A DNA stretch of 37,949 nucleotides from CAYRMV01 sp964425255 (GCA_964425255.1 CAYRMV010000017.1:1-37949); one strand, 5' to 3'. Counted from the first letter of the stretch, positions 8,348-16,855 are shown. Made by a program: numbers and translations. Notes: generated by a model from the sequence alone, not told the origin.

Positions 8348-10021
8348 TTATCCTCCTATTACTGAAGTTAAGTACGTACATTCTGTACTAGTCAACGGAC
8401 GACTTAAGTCAACGTCATTTCCATCTATTGTAACAGCACCTAAATTAAAGGGTTGTAATGTTCCAGTTAATGCAACGATTTTGTTATTATAGATCGTCAT
8501 CAACGTGTATTTTTTGTTCTTTTTCAAGGTTCCTGTAGAGGTCATTAATTCCCCGTTCTTCATCTCGCCAACGGGAATCCAAGTACTCGAAATCTGTCCT
8601 TCTTCGAATGCATACACGAAGCACTGCGGCTTGATTTTTCGCCCAGGGTTCGACGGACAAGAGGTCGTTAACTTGATTTTGAATTCTTTTGCCGTTTCCG
8701 TTGGACACCAACTTGCCGGTAGTTGCACCGTTGGGTTAGCGTTGTATTCCGCGGAAGCCGTGATGAAATCAGATGGGTTGTCTTTCTTATACCATTTATA
8801 TTGTGCATTCCAAGGTCCATAAGGAACATTAAGTTGATGTACAGATACAATATAAATTGTTTTATTAAGACTAATTACAGCTTGTTCATAACGTTCTCTT
8901 CCCCATCTGGAATTAAATTCAAACATGATATCAGAAGCGTTATTGAAATAATCAGGGCATGCTCCTTGAAAAGTAACAGCATTATAACTGTAAGAATTTG
9001 AAATGTTTTTCTTATCAGCTACTTGCCAGATAGATAAATGATCCATATCAAAAGTAACCTCTAGTTTTCCTGTCGTCGAGTTCAAAACAACAACCTCATC
9101 TGATTCGTGATTCCAAGTTGAAGTTGTTTCATCATAGCTATAAACTCCAAAGGACATTCCTGCAGTAATATCTTGATTTTCGAAGTTTTTATATCCATCA
9201 GGAATACTGATTGTCATAGAAGCAGAAGAACCAAAATTTTTAATCTCTTTTCCATTAGATGAAACCAACGACATATCCACCCAACCAATCGGATTAAATG
9301 AAACACCTTGTCCGTCATTTAATTGAGATTTCGAGTAATCTCCAGGGAATAAGTCTCTTGCTCCATCATCCATTGGATTAAAATATGCTAATGTTCCAGT
9401 GATATTTCCTGAAACAGCGGCATTATTTTTATCCATCAGTTTTGTTCCTGCTGGCATGTTGAAATAAGCTGATGTTCCCGTTGAAGGAATTACAGATGGA
9501 GACAAGTCAAAAGCAGAAGCAATGATACCAGAAGCAGGCACACCATTTATTGTTCCTTGCGCCAAACTTAATCCATCTGGAGCATCCGTAATTTTTGCCA
9601 TTTTAATTAAAATGTGTTGGTGACCCTCTTGTAGCACATTAATTTGAGTACTTGCAGGTAAATATCCAGTTGCGGTAGCATGAATGGAAAACTCAATTTG
9701 GTTCGTCAAACTTGGAACCACTCCTTCACGCAACACTAATCCCATAACTCCATAATCGGCATTGAACATGGTTGTATTAATATTTGTTACTACATCTGAT
9801 GCATTTCGACCACTTATGTTAACTTTAATATCTTCATTCCCATTTAAGTCTAGTTGAACACCCGTTTTAGCGTCAATAAATTGAACAGAAACTGATGCTT
9901 TTGTGAATGTTGCATCAACGATTTCTTCAACTCCTGCAACTGGATTTATTTTTTTACAAGATCCGAAAATGACCATCGGAAGAGTCAAAATCAAAAGGCT
10001 TTTATATAGATATTTTTTCAT
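8348..10021 (-). CDS. Large lipoprotein of unknown function
   Basis: A 557-residue protein with a lipoprotein signal (VIFGSC, acylated Cys22). Residues 40-150 look like beta-sandwich repeats (VQFIDAKTGVQLDLNG, HQHILIKMAKI). The middle has a stretch (FNMPAGTKLMDKNNAAVSG, FGSSASMTISIPDGYKN, VTFDMDHLSIWQVADKK) resembling surface proteins with ZU5/Cna-like folds. It lies 28 bases downstream of an outer-membrane barrel gene and is probably co-transcribed with it. The part encoding the C-terminal region (8521-8760) is about 49% G+C, well above the rest. Function is not recognised; an outer-membrane-attached surface lipoprotein is the safest description. Confidence 0.8.
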   Translation of the reverse strand: MKKYLYKSLLILTLPMVIFGSCKKINPVAGVEEIVDATFTKASVSVQFIDAKTGVQLDLNGNEDIKVNISGRNASDVVTNINTTMFNADYGVMGLVLREGVVPSLTNQIEFSIHATATGYLPASTQINVLQEGHQHILIKMAKITDAPDGLSLAQGTINGVPASGIIASAFDLSPSVIPSTGTSAYFNMPAGTKLMDKNNAAVSGNITGTLAYFNPMDDGARDLFPGDYSKSQLNDGQGVSFNPIGWVDMSLVSSNGKEIKNFGSSASMTISIPDGYKNFENQDITAGMSFGVYSYDETTSTWNHESDEVVVLNSTTGKLEVTFDMDHLSIWQVADKKNISNSYSYNAVTFQGACPDYFNNASDIMFEFNSRWGRERYEQAVISLNKTIYIVSVHQLNVPYGPWNAQYKWYKKDNPSDFITASAEYNANPTVQLPASWCPTETAKEFKIKLTTSCPSNPGRKIKPQCFVYAFEEGQISSTWIPVGEMKNGELMTSTGTLKKNKKYTLMTIYNNKIVALTGTLQPFNLGAVTIDGNDVDLSRPLTSTECTYLTSVIGG

Positions 10022-10049
10022 AATGTTTGAATTTTCTATACGAGTAGTA

Positions 10050-10736
10050 TTATTTGTTGATTTTAAAGTTTAATTGCATGTTTGCGTATGGATATACTTG
10101 CAATGACTTGATATTGTTCTCAATAATTGCACTATTACTTTCATTCGCAGTAGGTGCGATTCTTCCTTCTCCAGTAAAACTATTTACTTTTGGTTTTCCG
10201 TGGTACATTGCACCAACTTCGAAGACAAAAAACACAACTTTTGATTTTTTGAAATTTCCAAATGAGAAGCCTAAATAAGGATTAACAGGTAAACCTGGCT
10301 TGAACTCCAAATCTAAGGTTCCTACGTCTAATGAGTATGAAGGTTCGTAGTAGGAACGTGTTGCTCCTGCCATTGTCATTTGATAAATTGCTCCAAATGA
10401 TAGTTTTATCCCTGGTTTTTTCTTGCTTAGAGAGAAATCTGAAATCAAGGATACACTTCCTGTTTTAAACCTCATATCAGTGGTAACTTCTAAACCCTCT
10501 TGTGTTCCTGATGTTGAATATTTTAATGTGGGTAAATAGGTTCCTCCCAAACGTAAATTCCAACGATTATCTATTGGGTAAGATACTTGAAGTCCTGCTC
10601 CGAGGCTTCCAACTTGTAAACCAAAATACGGCTTTGGTGTATAAATTTTATCGTCAGTGGCCTTAGTTGATGTTGACTCTTGGGCGCACAATAGCTTTCC
10701 AGAGGCAACGAATAAAATTAAAATTAAACGTCTCAT
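10050..10736 (-). CDS. Outer-membrane beta-barrel protein, porin-like
   Basis: 228 residues, opening with a signal peptide (MRRLILILFVASGKLLCAQ). The longer frame from 10781 is rejected because its first codons lie inside a consensus -7 box at 10779-10786. The mature part alternates polar and hydrophobic residues with barrel-like strands (YFGLQVGSLGAGLQVSYP, WNLRLGGTYLP, GSVSLISDFSL, NPYLGFSFGNF) and ends with a strand (YPYANMQLNFKINK), as in small outer-membrane-beta-barrel families. First gene of a probable two-gene operon with the downstream lipoprotein, which may be its partner. No substrate can be inferred. Confidence 0.75.
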   Translation of the reverse strand: MRRLILILFVASGKLLCAQESTSTKATDDKIYTPKPYFGLQVGSLGAGLQVSYPIDNRWNLRLGGTYLPTLKYSTSGTQEGLEVTTDMRFKTGSVSLISDFSLSKKKPGIKLSFGAIYQMTMAGATRSYYEPSYSLDVGTLDLEFKPGLPVNPYLGFSFGNFKKSKVVFFVFEVGAMYHGKPKVNSFTGEGRIAPTANESNSAIIENNIKSLQVYPYANMQLNFKINK

Positions 10737-10778
10737 AGTTTTAATGTCATAGTTTTCAGTAAATAGCAACTTTATAAT

Positions 10779-10786
10779 CAAAAGTA
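10779..10786 (-). promoter_or_regulatory. -7 promoter box of the barrel/lipoprotein operon
   Basis: On the minus strand this reads TACTTTTG, an exact TAnnTTTG match, 42 bases before the ATG at 10736. No clear -33 TTG is seen at the normal distance. Confidence 0.6.
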
Positions 10787-10841
10787 AGCAAATGTAATAT
10801 AAAAAAGTTATTTATTTAATTTTTTAAAAAAATCGATGTTA

Positions 10842-10872
10842 TTGCAATTTAATTGCATTAATTTTATTTTTG
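10842..10872 (+). promoter_or_regulatory. Promoter of the thioredoxin-reductase-like gene
   Basis: TTG at 10842-10844, a 20-base spacer, then TATTTTTG at 10865-10872, an exact match to the Bacteroidota consensus. Transcription would start near 10879, giving a leader of about 90 bases. That leader contains a CCCGAAA/TTTCGGG inverted repeat with a loop of about 26 bases (10887-10926). Confidence 0.7.
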
Positions 10873-10970
10873 CATCATGATGCAGACCCGAAAAAATTTT
10901 ATCATTCAAATGACTGCACTTTCGGGCATTTTACATTTTTTATCACTTTCAAATAAAAACAAACAAACAA

Positions 10971-11882
10971 ATGCAAACAATCAATTCGTACGACGTAATT
11001 ATTATTGGTGGAAGTTATGGAGGTCTTTCAGCTGCCATGGCACTTGGAAGAGCTCTTCGTAAGGTGTTAATCATTGATGGAGGAGAGCCATGTAACCAAC
11101 AAACACCTCATTCTCACAATTTTTTGACAAGAGATGGAGAAACTCCCGCTCAAATTTCAAGTATTGCTAAGGAACAAGTTCTAGCATATTCGACAGTGAC
11201 ATGGATGAATGGATTTGCTCAATTTATTTCCAAAAAGGACTCTGATTTTGAGGTTTTTACTTTGTCTGGGGGAACATTCCAAGCGAAAAAAATCATTTTA
11301 GCCACGGGAATCAAAGATCTTTTTCCCGAAGTAAAAGGATTAAAAGAAAGTTGGGGAATCTCGGTTATTCATTGCCCATATTGCCACGGCTATGAAGTTA
11401 GAAATCAAAAAACGGGGATTTTGGCAAACGGAGATATCGCCTTTGATTTTGCAAAATTAATTTTCAATTGGACCAAAGAATTGACACTTTTTACCAATGG
11501 AAAAGCCGATTTATCAGGAATGCAAAAACAAACCTTGAACCAAAAAGGAATTCAAATTGAAGAAGCAAAATTGATCGAAATCCAACATGAAAACGGGAAA
11601 TTAAACTCGCTGATTCTCGAAAATAAATCGATCGAGTTAAAAGCGCTGTATGCCCGAATTCCCTTCGAACAACGCATTCCTACATTAATTGATTTTTCCT
11701 TAAACAAAGACGAACAAGGCTTTTTGCAGGTCAACCCAATGGGAGAAACATCCGAAAAAGGAATCTTTGCTTGTGGCGACAATGTTTCTCGACATCGATC
11801 TGTAGCAAATGCAGTTGCAGGAGGTAATTTAGTTGGAGCCATCGTGAATCATGAATTGACTTTCGCGGATTTTGAAAAATAA
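10971..11882 (+). CDS. FAD-dependent thioredoxin-reductase-like oxidoreductase
   Basis: 303 residues. FAD-binding GGSYGG at about 13-18 (DVIIIGGSYGGLSAA), ATG motif (IILATGIKD), redox pair Cys135/Cys138 in CPYCHGYE, and the C-terminal FAD motif GIFACGDN. This is the layout of low-molecular-weight thioredoxin reductases and of GliT-type dithiol oxidases. The second Rossmann motif that binds NADPH, normally GGGxSA, reads GILANGDIAFDFAK, so NADPH use is doubtful; another electron donor or acceptor is possible. The start is the ATG at 10971, since the upstream overlapping frame at 10877 begins at the predicted transcription start and does not fit the family. Transcribed alone from its own promoter. 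Confidence 0.87.
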   Translation: MQTINSYDVIIIGGSYGGLSAAMALGRALRKVLIIDGGEPCNQQTPHSHNFLTRDGETPAQISSIAKEQVLAYSTVTWMNGFAQFISKKDSDFEVFTLSGGTFQAKKIILATGIKDLFPEVKGLKESWGISVIHCPYCHGYEVRNQKTGILANGDIAFDFAKLIFNWTKELTLFTNGKADLSGMQKQTLNQKGIQIEEAKLIEIQHENGKLNSLILENKSIELKALYARIPFEQRIPTLIDFSLNKDEQGFLQVNPMGETSEKGIFACGDNVSRHRSVANAVAGGNLVGAIVNHELTFADFEK

Positions 11883-11920
11883 ATAATTTGGCTGCCTTTC
11901 CCATCTCCGACTTTAGTTCC

Positions 11921-12002
11921 GATTTCAAGATACTTGTTTTGCAGATCTTGGGCTGGTGCGTTCCTACTCGCCCAAGGTCGCAAAGACTACGTTCTTGAAA
12001 TC
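11921..12002. repeat. Imperfect 82-bp inverted repeat between convergent genes
   Basis: Outer arms GATTTCAAGA and TCTTGAAATC are perfect; inner arms CTTGGGC and GCCCAAG are perfect; TGC/GCA pairs lie between them, separated by mismatched bases. The 16-base centre is unpaired. It fills most of the 154-base gap after the flavoprotein gene and is richer in G+C than its surroundings. It could be a bidirectional terminator without a T tail, or a remnant of a small non-autonomous element. Confidence 0.6.
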
Positions 12003-12036
12003 GCAAGCTACCGTCCTACACTGGGGCAGGAATTTG

Positions 12037-12807
12037 TTAATCCTCAATCCGATATACAATTCCAACCGACGTATCAAAGATCAGATTGCGGACTCCAATC
12101 GGTGGACGAGAATCATACAAACCAGTGATTTCGAATTTGAAATCTGTTTTTTTTGCCAAATGAAAAAGCAAAGTATATTGACCTGAAATTCGGTAATCAG
12201 AAAAGTCATTGATTTTGGGTTGATAATAAGTTGCGGCTGTAAATCGAACATCATTTTTGGTGGCGAAAAAACAAGATAGATAATTGCTCCAACGTACATC
12301 CGTATTGTACTCATTCGAGAAATCATTGGTTTGTCGAATTTCTTCGTATTCGAAAAAAACAGAACTTCCAGCAAATGCTTTTCCAGCTTTGTTGTCTAGC
12401 CATTTTACACGGAGACCTGTTCCGTATAAATTCCGCACACGCTGTAACAACAAGACATTGTACTGAACTTGCGCAAAACTTTCCCATTTCCATGGTCCCG
12501 TTTTAATTCGTTGAGCAAACCGAAAATGGGTCATTCCCGAATTAGCATAAACAGCTCCTCCTTTCGAATAACTGAGTTCGGTAAATAGCAAATAATACTG
12601 TTTTTTGGTTTTGTATTGTACGCGCGGTTTAAATTCGAGATTGACATACAAATCTCTGTTTTGTAATGCCGCAATTTTTCCAGCTAATGCACCACTCCAA
12701 CCAATCGAATCATCATAAATACGTTTGTTCTCAATATTGATTACTTGAGATTTCAATGTACTTATCCATCCAAAAAAAACGTATAGAATGACAAAATAGC
12801 GACTCAT
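12037..12807 (-). CDS. Putative outer-membrane protein, DUF481-like
   Basis: 256 residues with a signal peptide (to about residue 20, STLKSQ). The mature protein is almost entirely alternating strands (YVNLEFKPRVQYKTKKQYYL, WESFAQVQYNVLLLQRVRN, NLYGTGLRVKWL) and ends in RNLIFDTSVGIVYRIED, typical of DUF481/YdiY-like salt-induced barrels; I assign that family by resemblance only. Its ATG overlaps the stop of the upstream permease gene by four bases, so the two are translationally coupled. Being last in an operon with an LPS-transport permease suggests an envelope role. Confidence 0.7.
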   Translation of the reverse strand: MSRYFVILYVFFGWISTLKSQVINIENKRIYDDSIGWSGALAGKIAALQNRDLYVNLEFKPRVQYKTKKQYYLLFTELSYSKGGAVYANSGMTHFRFAQRIKTGPWKWESFAQVQYNVLLLQRVRNLYGTGLRVKWLDNKAGKAFAGSSVFFEYEEIRQTNDFSNEYNTDVRWSNYLSCFFATKNDVRFTAATYYQPKINDFSDYRISGQYTLLFHLAKKTDFKFEITGLYDSRPPIGVRNLIFDTSVGIVYRIED

Positions 12808-13883
12808 TTAGGTGCAATTCGATACAAATATAATCCAATGAAACCAAAAAGAATATTCGGAACCCAAACAGCAATTACAGTTGGAAACCCAATGTTGATT
12901 GCTGCAACCGTTGTTACTTTCATTGCAAAGATGTAAATAAATACAAAACCTAATCCAATTGCAATGTTTACTCCGATTCCTCCTCGTGATTTTCGGCTCG
13001 ATACTGCTACACCAATCAAAGTTAGAACATAAGTTGCGAATGGATACGAAGTTCTCCGATATAGCTCAATTTCATACATCGGTATGTTTTCAGAACCTTT
13101 TTCTTTCTCTTTGCGAATAAATTCCTTCAGCTCAAGGTAACTCATTGTTTCAGCTCGGTTATCGCGAATCGCCATTTCTTCGATGTGAAAAGGTAACAAG
13201 GTGTCTTTTGAAATTCCACTTTCGATAGAGTCATTTGTTTTGCCAACATAACGAATGTAGTAGTTCGTTAATTTCCATTGATTTGTACCTATCTTGTTTT
13301 GTGCGGTTCCTGCATAAAGAAAAGATTTTACAGTTCGTTTGGATTTATCCCATTGTTCAATTTTAAATTCAGTTACTAAATTGTCATCACCAGAATAAGT
13401 GGAAAAGTAAACCAATTTATTTCCCGGGTATTCAGCATGATAATCTTCAACACGAAGTCGTTCTCGGTAATATCTTTCCTCAAAATCCAGTCTTTTTTGA
13501 TTGGAAATCGGAAGAATAAAATGATTTAATATCAGTGAAACGAGCATCAGAAATGTTGCGGCTATCATATAAGGACGCAAAATTCGCGTAAATGGCTTTC
13601 CGCTGAACATCATAGGGATGATTTCCGATTCTTGCGCCATTTTTGCCGTAAACCAAATCACAGAGACAAAAATGATCATCGAGGAAAAAGTATTCCCGTA
13701 GTAAATGATGAAATTTAAATAATAATCAAATAAAATAGCTGAAATTGAGGCTTTGTTGGAGATAAACTCAGTTAATCGCTCCGAAATATCAAAAACCATG
13801 GCTAAAAGCATGATCACTCCCAACATAAAAAAAAATGTGGAAAGGAATTTTCGGATGATATACCAATCGAGTTTTTTCAACAT
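12804..13883 (-). CDS. LptF/LptG-family permease (YjgP/YjgQ)
   Basis: Inner-membrane subunit of the LptBFG transporter that extracts lipopolysaccharide and sends it to the outer membrane. 359 residues. The N-terminus LDWYIIRKFLSTFFFMLGV is characteristic of LptG-like members. Membrane segments lie near 15-35, 55-80, 100-125 and three near the C-terminus, with a large periplasmic beta-jellyroll-like region between (about 130-270). Only one permease gene is present here; LptF or LptG cannot be settled from one sequence. It begins one base after tgt ends and overlaps the next gene by four bases. Confidence 0.9.
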   Translation of the reverse strand: MLKKLDWYIIRKFLSTFFFMLGVIMLLAMVFDISERLTEFISNKASISAILFDYYLNFIIYYGNTFSSMIIFVSVIWFTAKMAQESEIIPMMFSGKPFTRILRPYMIAATFLMLVSLILNHFILPISNQKRLDFEERYYRERLRVEDYHAEYPGNKLVYFSTYSGDDNLVTEFKIEQWDKSKRTVKSFLYAGTAQNKIGTNQWKLTNYYIRYVGKTNDSIESGISKDTLLPFHIEEMAIRDNRAETMSYLELKEFIRKEKEKGSENIPMYEIELYRRTSYPFATYVLTLIGVAVSSRKSRGGIGVNIAIGLGFVFIYIFAMKVTTVAAINIGFPTVIAVWVPNILFGFIGLYLYRIAPK

Positions 13884-13884
13884 C

Positions 13885-15015
13885 TTACAAACGACGACTT
13901 AATTTGGGAACAACTTGATCTTTCCAAGTAGAAAAAGTTCCTGCAAGAATTTGTTTTCTTGCTTCTTTAACCAACGCCAAATAAAAGGCTAAATTGTGAA
14001 TAGATGCAATCTGTATTCCTAAATTTTCCTTTGCTTTGATTAAATGGCGCAAGTATGCTTTGGTGTAAACGTGGTCAACACTTGAAGTGCCTTGTGGATC
14101 AATAGGTGAAAAATCTTTTTCCCATTTTTGATTTTTGATATTGATGGTTCCTTCCCAAGTAAACAACATTCCATGTCTGGCATTTCGGGTTGGCATCACA
14201 CAATCAAACATGTCAACACCCATCGAAATACACTCTAATAAATTGGTTGGAGTACCCACACCCATCAAATAGCGGGGTTTGTCTTTGGGTAGAATGGAAC
14301 AAACCAAATCCGTCATTTCATATAAATCTTCATCTGGTTCTCCAACGGATAAACCACCAATCGCATTTCCAATCGCATCAAAACTGGCGATTGTTTCAGC
14401 TGATTCTGTGCGCAAATCTTTGTAAGTAGAACCTTGAACGATTGGAAATAAAGCTTGATTATACCCATAAAGTGGTTGAGTTGCTTCCATTTGATCCATG
14501 CAACGTTTTAACCAACGATGAGTCATGTGCATGGATCGTTTTGCGTAGCCATAATCACACGGATACGGGGTACATTCATCAAATGCCATGATGATATCTC
14601 CTCCAATTACTCGTTGAATGTCAATGGCGCGTTCGGGTGAGAAAAAATGGTAACTTCCATCGATAAACGATTGAAATTTAACACCTTCTTCCGTTATTTT
14701 TCGTGCGCTTGACAAAGAATAAACTTGATAACCACCACTATCGGTCAAAATGGGTCTTTCCCATCCATTGAATTGATGCAAACCTCCTGCTGCTTGAAGC
14801 ACTTCCAAACCAGGACGCAAATACAGGTGATAGGTATTTCCCAAGATAATTTGCGCTTCTATTTCTTCGCGTAATTCTTGTTGGTGCACACCTTTAACCG
14901 TACCCGCCGTACCAACCGGCATAAATATCGGGGTTTCAATTACTCCATGTTCGGTGTGGAGACTTCCCGCACGCGCTTTTGTCTTGTCGTCTGTGTGATG
15001 TAATTCGAAGTGCAT
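13885..15015 (-). CDS. tgt: tRNA-guanine transglycosylase (Tgt), zinc-site cysteines missing
   Basis: Exchanges guanine 34 of certain tRNAs for the queuosine precursor. 376 residues from the ATG at 15015; a longer frame from a TTG at 15042 is rejected because that TTG lies inside the -7 box TATCTTTG. Catalytic residues are present: Asp92 (TDSGGYQ), nucleophile Asp271 (MFDCVMPTRNARHG) and recognition Asp146 (DECTPYP). The CxCxxC that binds zinc in Zymomonas and E. coli Tgt (usually PECDCYTC) here reads PQGTSSVD (307-314), while the fourth ligand His340 (SIHNL) remains. From memory other Bacteroidota Tgt share this, so it is probably a lineage trait. First gene of the operon with the LptF/G permease. 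Confidence 0.96.
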   Translation of the reverse strand: MHFELHHTDDKTKARAGSLHTEHGVIETPIFMPVGTAGTVKGVHQQELREEIEAQIILGNTYHLYLRPGLEVLQAAGGLHQFNGWERPILTDSGGYQVYSLSSARKITEEGVKFQSFIDGSYHFFSPERAIDIQRVIGGDIIMAFDECTPYPCDYGYAKRSMHMTHRWLKRCMDQMEATQPLYGYNQALFPIVQGSTYKDLRTESAETIASFDAIGNAIGGLSVGEPDEDLYEMTDLVCSILPKDKPRYLMGVGTPTNLLECISMGVDMFDCVMPTRNARHGMLFTWEGTINIKNQKWEKDFSPIDPQGTSSVDHVYTKAYLRHLIKAKENLGIQIASIHNLAFYLALVKEARKQILAGTFSTWKDQVVPKLSRRL

Positions 15016-15039
15016 ATCTTTGTTGAAAAATAAACGCTG

Positions 15040-15047
15040 CAAAGATA
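15040..15047 (-). promoter_or_regulatory. -7 promoter box of tgt
   Basis: Minus strand TATCTTTG, exact TAnnTTTG match, 25 bases before the tgt ATG. No clear -33 TTG. Confidence 0.6.
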
Positions 15048-15068
15048 ATTGTATTTACCGAAGCATAC

Positions 15069-15076
15069 CATCTTTG
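15069..15076 (+). promoter_or_regulatory. Likely -7 box of the divergent glycosyltransferase gene
   Basis: CATCTTTG matches all but one fixed base of TAnnTTTG and lies 18 bases before the ATG at 15094; a TTG at 15049-15051 sits 17 bases upstream as -33 box. It overlaps the region upstream of the tgt promoter, so the two divergent promoters share about 30 bases. Confidence 0.5.
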
Positions 15077-15093
15077 CACAAAAGGTTATTGGA

Positions 15094-16233
15094 ATGCATT
15101 TTTTACCCGATTTTGAACCGAGTTTGGTTCTTTATTTGTTTTACGCTTTTGGAGGCTTGATCGTTTTTCAGTTGTTGTATACGTTTCTGATTTATGGTCG
15201 CTTGGCGTTTTATCGTTCGAGTAAAGTACAGCGTGCAGAGGAGTTGAAGCCTGTTTCAATCATTATTGCAGCGCGAAATGAATCCGATAATTTATACCAT
15301 AATTTGCCCAAAATATTAGAGCAAGATTATCCTGTTTTCGAAGTGATAGTCGTAAACAATCAATCCATGGATGATTCGTATCATGTGCTAAATGCTTACA
15401 AAATGCAATATCCACATTTGCGGGTGATCGAAATGGAACGAAGCACGCATCTTGGAGTTGGGAAAAAACTTCCTTTGACATTGGGAATAAAATCAGCAAA
15501 ATTTGATCATTTTTTGTTTACTGATGCGGATTGTGAACCAGTTTCTAAAAATTGGTTACGAAAAATGGCTTCTCGTTTTGTTACAGGAAAAGAAATCGTC
15601 ATAGGTTTTGGACCATACAAAATGGAAAAAGGATTTCTCAATCGTTTGATACGATTTGATACTTCTTTTGTTGCTATGAATTATTTTTCATTTGCTTTAG
15701 CGCGGATGCCTTATATGGGGGTTGGAAGAAATTTGGCTTATTCACGAGAAGTTTTTCAATCTGTTCATGGTTTTAAATCCCATTATGCTATCCGATCTGG
15801 GGATGACGATTTGTTTATTCAAGAAGCAGCCAAGAATAGAAATTATTCCATCGAATTGGATCCAGAGACACATTGTTACTCTGAAGCTAAAAAAACGTGG
15901 AAAGAATGGGTCCAACAAAAATCAAGACATTACAGCACTTCCCAACGCTATCAAGTTATTAAGAAAGCATTGTTAGGAATCTATCCGTTGACTTTGTTGT
16001 TGGCGTGGATTTCCTTCGTTATTTTGATGTTTAATTCAGAATATCGTTGGTTGACGTTATCTGGATTTGTTGGAATGCTACTCTTAAAATGGTGGATTCA
16101 AGGAAGGTGTTTTGCTAAATTAAATGCATCAAGTTTGATTTGGTTTCTTCCATTGATGGATTTGGTATATGCAGTTTTAATTCCAGCTTTGTATTATTCA
16201 ACCGATAAAGCACCACAGGGGAGATGGAGGTAG
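15094..16233 (+). CDS. Membrane-bound family-2 glycosyltransferase
   Basis: 379 residues from the ATG at 15094; the longer frame from a TTG at 15049 runs through the predicted promoter. One membrane helix near the N-terminus (LVLYLFYAFGGLIVFQLLY), a GT2 catalytic domain (SIIIAARNESDNL; NNQSMDDS; donor-binding FTDADCEP; GDDDLFI as the acceptor-side acidic motif; KSRHYSTSQRY in the Q/RxxRW position), then two or three C-terminal helices. The layout resembles undecaprenyl- or lipid-linked sugar transferases. The acceptor is unknown. Its end overlaps the start of the sigma-factor gene by ten bases, so both are probably co-transcribed. Confidence 0.88.
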   Translation: MHFLPDFEPSLVLYLFYAFGGLIVFQLLYTFLIYGRLAFYRSSKVQRAEELKPVSIIIAARNESDNLYHNLPKILEQDYPVFEVIVVNNQSMDDSYHVLNAYKMQYPHLRVIEMERSTHLGVGKKLPLTLGIKSAKFDHFLFTDADCEPVSKNWLRKMASRFVTGKEIVIGFGPYKMEKGFLNRLIRFDTSFVAMNYFSFALARMPYMGVGRNLAYSREVFQSVHGFKSHYAIRSGDDDLFIQEAAKNRNYSIELDPETHCYSEAKKTWKEWVQQKSRHYSTSQRYQVIKKALLGIYPLTLLLAWISFVILMFNSEYRWLTLSGFVGMLLLKWWIQGRCFAKLNASSLIWFLPLMDLVYAVLIPALYYSTDKAPQGRWR

Positions 16234-16829
16234 TAGAACATTTATCAGACAAAGCCAAAAAAGATTTGAAATTGGTTGAGCAAGCGCTCAATGGAAGTCA
16301 AGCTGCGTATGGTGAATTGATGGAGCGCTACCGAGAATCGATTTATTTCATGATGTTCAAAATGGTGAAAAACCAAGATGATGCAGATGATTTAACCATT
16401 GAAGCTTTTGGAAAAGCCTTTTCACGCCTAGATCAATATTCTCCTAGTTTTGCATTTTCTACTTGGTTATTTAAAATCGCGTCCAACAATTGCATTGATT
16501 TTATCCGAAAAAAAAGAATCAAAGTTACTTCGATGGATACGGGATATGCAACCGAATCGGGAGAAATCATTTATGTGGAAGCGAAAGCTCAAGTTCACGA
16601 TCCCGAAGAAGCTGTTATTCATAGCCAAAAAGTGGTTATGATGCGTCACTTGGTTACAAAATTAAAACCACGTTATCGAGAATTGGTGGAGTTGCGTTAT
16701 TTTGAAGAACTTTCCTACGAAGAAATTGCAGAAACACTGAATCTGCCTCTTGGAACTGTGAAAGCACAATTGTTCCGAGCACGCGATTTTTTAGCAAACA
16801 TGTTGGAAAAAACAAAAGATACTATTTGA
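16224..16829 (+). CDS. ECF-type sigma-70 family RNA polymerase sigma factor
   Basis: 201 residues. Region 2 (YGELMERYRESIYFMMFKMV, DDADDLTIEAFGKAF, FSTWLFKIASNNCIDFIRKKR) and region 4 (LKPRYRELVELRYFEELSY, EEIAETLNLPLGTVKAQLF helix-turn-helix) are complete, with a linker of about 45 residues. No anti-sigma gene lies next to it, which sets it apart from FecIR-type systems, and no receptor gene follows. It overlaps the preceding glycosyltransferase gene and may be expressed with it. The regulon is not visible here. Confidence 0.93.
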   Translation: MEVVEHLSDKAKKDLKLVEQALNGSQAAYGELMERYRESIYFMMFKMVKNQDDADDLTIEAFGKAFSRLDQYSPSFAFSTWLFKIASNNCIDFIRKKRIKVTSMDTGYATESGEIIYVEAKAQVHDPEEAVIHSQKVVMMRHLVTKLKPRYRELVELRYFEELSYEEIAETLNLPLGTVKAQLFRARDFLANMLEKTKDTI

Positions 16830-16855
16830 CGATTCCATTTTTTTCTGTAATTTAG
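16825..16855 (+). promoter_or_regulatory. Promoter of the lytic transglycosylase gene
   Basis: TTTG at 16825-16828, a 19-base spacer and TAATTTAG at 16848-16855 (one mismatch to TAnnTTTG), 21 bases before the ATG. The -33 box overlaps the end of the sigma-factor gene. Confidence 0.55.

Noticed and set aside
8487..8850. Several short frames on both strands within the lipoprotein gene
   Set aside because: They are shadows in a G+C-richer patch where stop codons are rarer; the lipoprotein frame continues through it.
10877..11062. 61-residue frame ahead of the thioredoxin-reductase-like gene, with a faint Tat-like TRKNFI start
   Set aside because: It begins at the predicted transcription start and overlaps the real gene in another frame.
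11731..12186. Small frames over the inverted repeat at 11921-12002
   Set aside because: They depend on the repeat and overlap the ends of two well-supported genes.
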